The notes below the pieces were generated by a model. That model ran no database searches. It was not told the DNA's origin and worked only from the letters and a program-made list of their open reading frames with translations. Both the position numbers and the translations under genes were made by a program. This document shows, piece by piece, positions 4,882-5,481 of a DNA stretch of 5,481 nucleotides (position 1 is the stretch's first letter; every line of letters starts with the position of its first letter). Source of the DNA: an uncultured Eubacteriales bacterium. GTDB taxonomy: Bacteria > Bacillota > Clostridia > Oscillospirales > Oscillospiraceae. The stretch covers positions 1-5,481 of the forward strand of contig USMI01000131.1 of NCBI GenBank assembly GCA_900555735.1, in the 5' to 3' direction.

Positions 4882-5370
4882 ATGAAGATCGCGGAGATCA
4901 TGAAGAAGATGATCGACTTTTCCGACGGCAACATCCACGACATCGACCACCTCATCCGTGTGTGGACATATGCCAGAACCATTGCCGAGCTGGAGGCTCT
5001 GGATGAGGAAATGCAGTATACCCTTGAGGTGGCCGCCATCACCCACGATATCGCCTGCCCGCTGTGCCGGGAGAAATACGGCAACACCAACGGGAAGCAT
5101 CGGGAGACGGAGGGTGCGTCCATGGTGCGGGACTTCCTGCGGGATACCGGACTGGCGGAGGCGCAGATCGACCGTGTGGCATTCCTTGTGGGGCACCATC
5201 ACACATTTACCGATGTCCACGGCAAAGACTATCAGATCCTACTGGAAGCGGACTATATTGCCAATGCCTCCGAAAACGGCTATGAGCGCCAGAATGTGGA
5301 GAACTTTATCCATAAGATCATGTGGACGGAGAGCGGCAAGGCCCTTGCAAAAGCGGTTTTCCGCGTTTGA
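4882..5370 (+). CDS. HD-domain phosphohydrolase
   Basis: A 162-residue soluble protein with a single HD domain and no attached signalling domain. Likely metal ligands follow the family order: His23 in HDIDHLIRVW (19-28), His55-Asp56 in AAITHDIA (51-58), the HHH cluster at 105-107, and Asp124 in LEADYIAN (121-128). HD proteins hydrolyse phosphate esters such as nucleotides or cyclic nucleotides; the substrate here cannot be predicted. A Cys-x-x-Cys in ACPLC (58-62) follows the HD pair directly and might add a redox or metal site. The gene starts 50 nt after ogt with no clear promoter between them, so cotranscription is likely. The paired terminators at 5404-5467 close the unit. It appears intact. 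Confidence 0.88.
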   Translation: MKIAEIMKKMIDFSDGNIHDIDHLIRVWTYARTIAELEALDEEMQYTLEVAAITHDIACPLCREKYGNTNGKHRETEGASMVRDFLRDTGLAEAQIDRVAFLVGHHHTFTDVHGKDYQILLEADYIANASENGYERQNVENFIHKIMWTESGKALAKAVFRV

Positions 5371-5403
5371 ATTCCGGAGAATTGTCTCGCAAAGAGCACA
5401 AAA

Positions 5404-5429
5404 AGGACTGACACAAGCGTGTCAGTCCT
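5404..5429 (-). terminator. Hairpin with U-tract on the minus strand
   Basis: A perfect 11-bp stem (5404-5414 against 5419-5429) with a 4-nt loop. The + strand continues CAGTCTGTCG with no T-run. The minus strand runs from the stem into TTTTGTGC, with one more T inside the stem's last pair. It would therefore stop leftward transcripts, presumably from a minus-strand gene beyond the window. Confidence 0.65.
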
Positions 5430-5439
5430 CAGTCTGTCG

Positions 5440-5467
5440 AAAAAGTCCAGCAACAGCTGGGCTTTTT
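5440..5467 (+). terminator. Intrinsic terminator of the ogt-HD unit
   Basis: A 12-bp stem (5440-5451 against 5456-5467, one G·U pair) with an AACA loop. The right arm ends in five T (5463-5467) that pair with five A at the left base. On the minus strand the G·U pair becomes a C-A mismatch, so it fits + strand termination better. Confidence 0.85.
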
Positions 5468-5481
5468 CTCACATAGATGGT

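Noticed and set aside
1..5481. CRISPR array, tRNA/rRNA gene, insertion sequence, toxin-antitoxin or defence island
   Set aside because: No regularly spaced repeats, no cloverleaf or rRNA-like sequence, no transposase or terminal repeats, and no known defence protein motifs were seen on either strand.

Overview
The window looks like ordinary chromosome from a GC-rich Gram-positive anaerobe, most likely a gut-type Clostridia (Oscillospiraceae/Ruminococcaceae-like). This is inferred from strong AGGAGG-type ribosome binding sites, near-consensus sigma-A promoters, a CIRCE (HrcA) operator, U-tract terminators and protein families typical of Firmicutes. No rRNA, tRNA, CRISPR array, insertion sequence or phage gene is visible. 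Seven protein genes are supported.

Left part (1-1857, + strand): a small heavy-metal-associated (CopZ-like) protein comes first. A promoter embedded in a 50-bp nested inverted repeat follows, then a tight two-gene unit of an UlaG/YtkL-like metallo-beta-lactamase-fold hydrolase and an MscS-type mechanosensitive channel. The unit ends at a strong hairpin with A- and T-runs on its two sides, shared with the convergent MATE gene.

Middle (1859-3606): a MATE-family multidrug/Na+ antiporter lies on the minus strand. It is followed by a 383-bp divergent control region. That region holds the likely MATE promoter, two direct repeats, a CIRCE operator overlapping a perfect TTGACA/TATAAT promoter, and a leader of about 130 nt for the small heat-shock protein gene.

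Right part (3607-5481, + strand): an Hsp20 chaperone gene is followed by two hairpins, one capped by a UUCG tetraloop. Next comes a promoter driving ogt (O6-alkylguanine-DNA alkyltransferase) and an HD-domain phosphohydrolase 50 nt downstream. Two consecutive hairpins of opposite polarity close the window.

The genes share a loose theme of stress handling: metal, osmotic, drug, heat and alkylation stress. There is no sign that they form one pathway. The window does not show a convincing undescribed multi-gene system. The items most worth a second look are regulatory: the dyad-embedded promoter at 264-324 and the CIRCE/-35 overlap with its long leader at 3396-3606.
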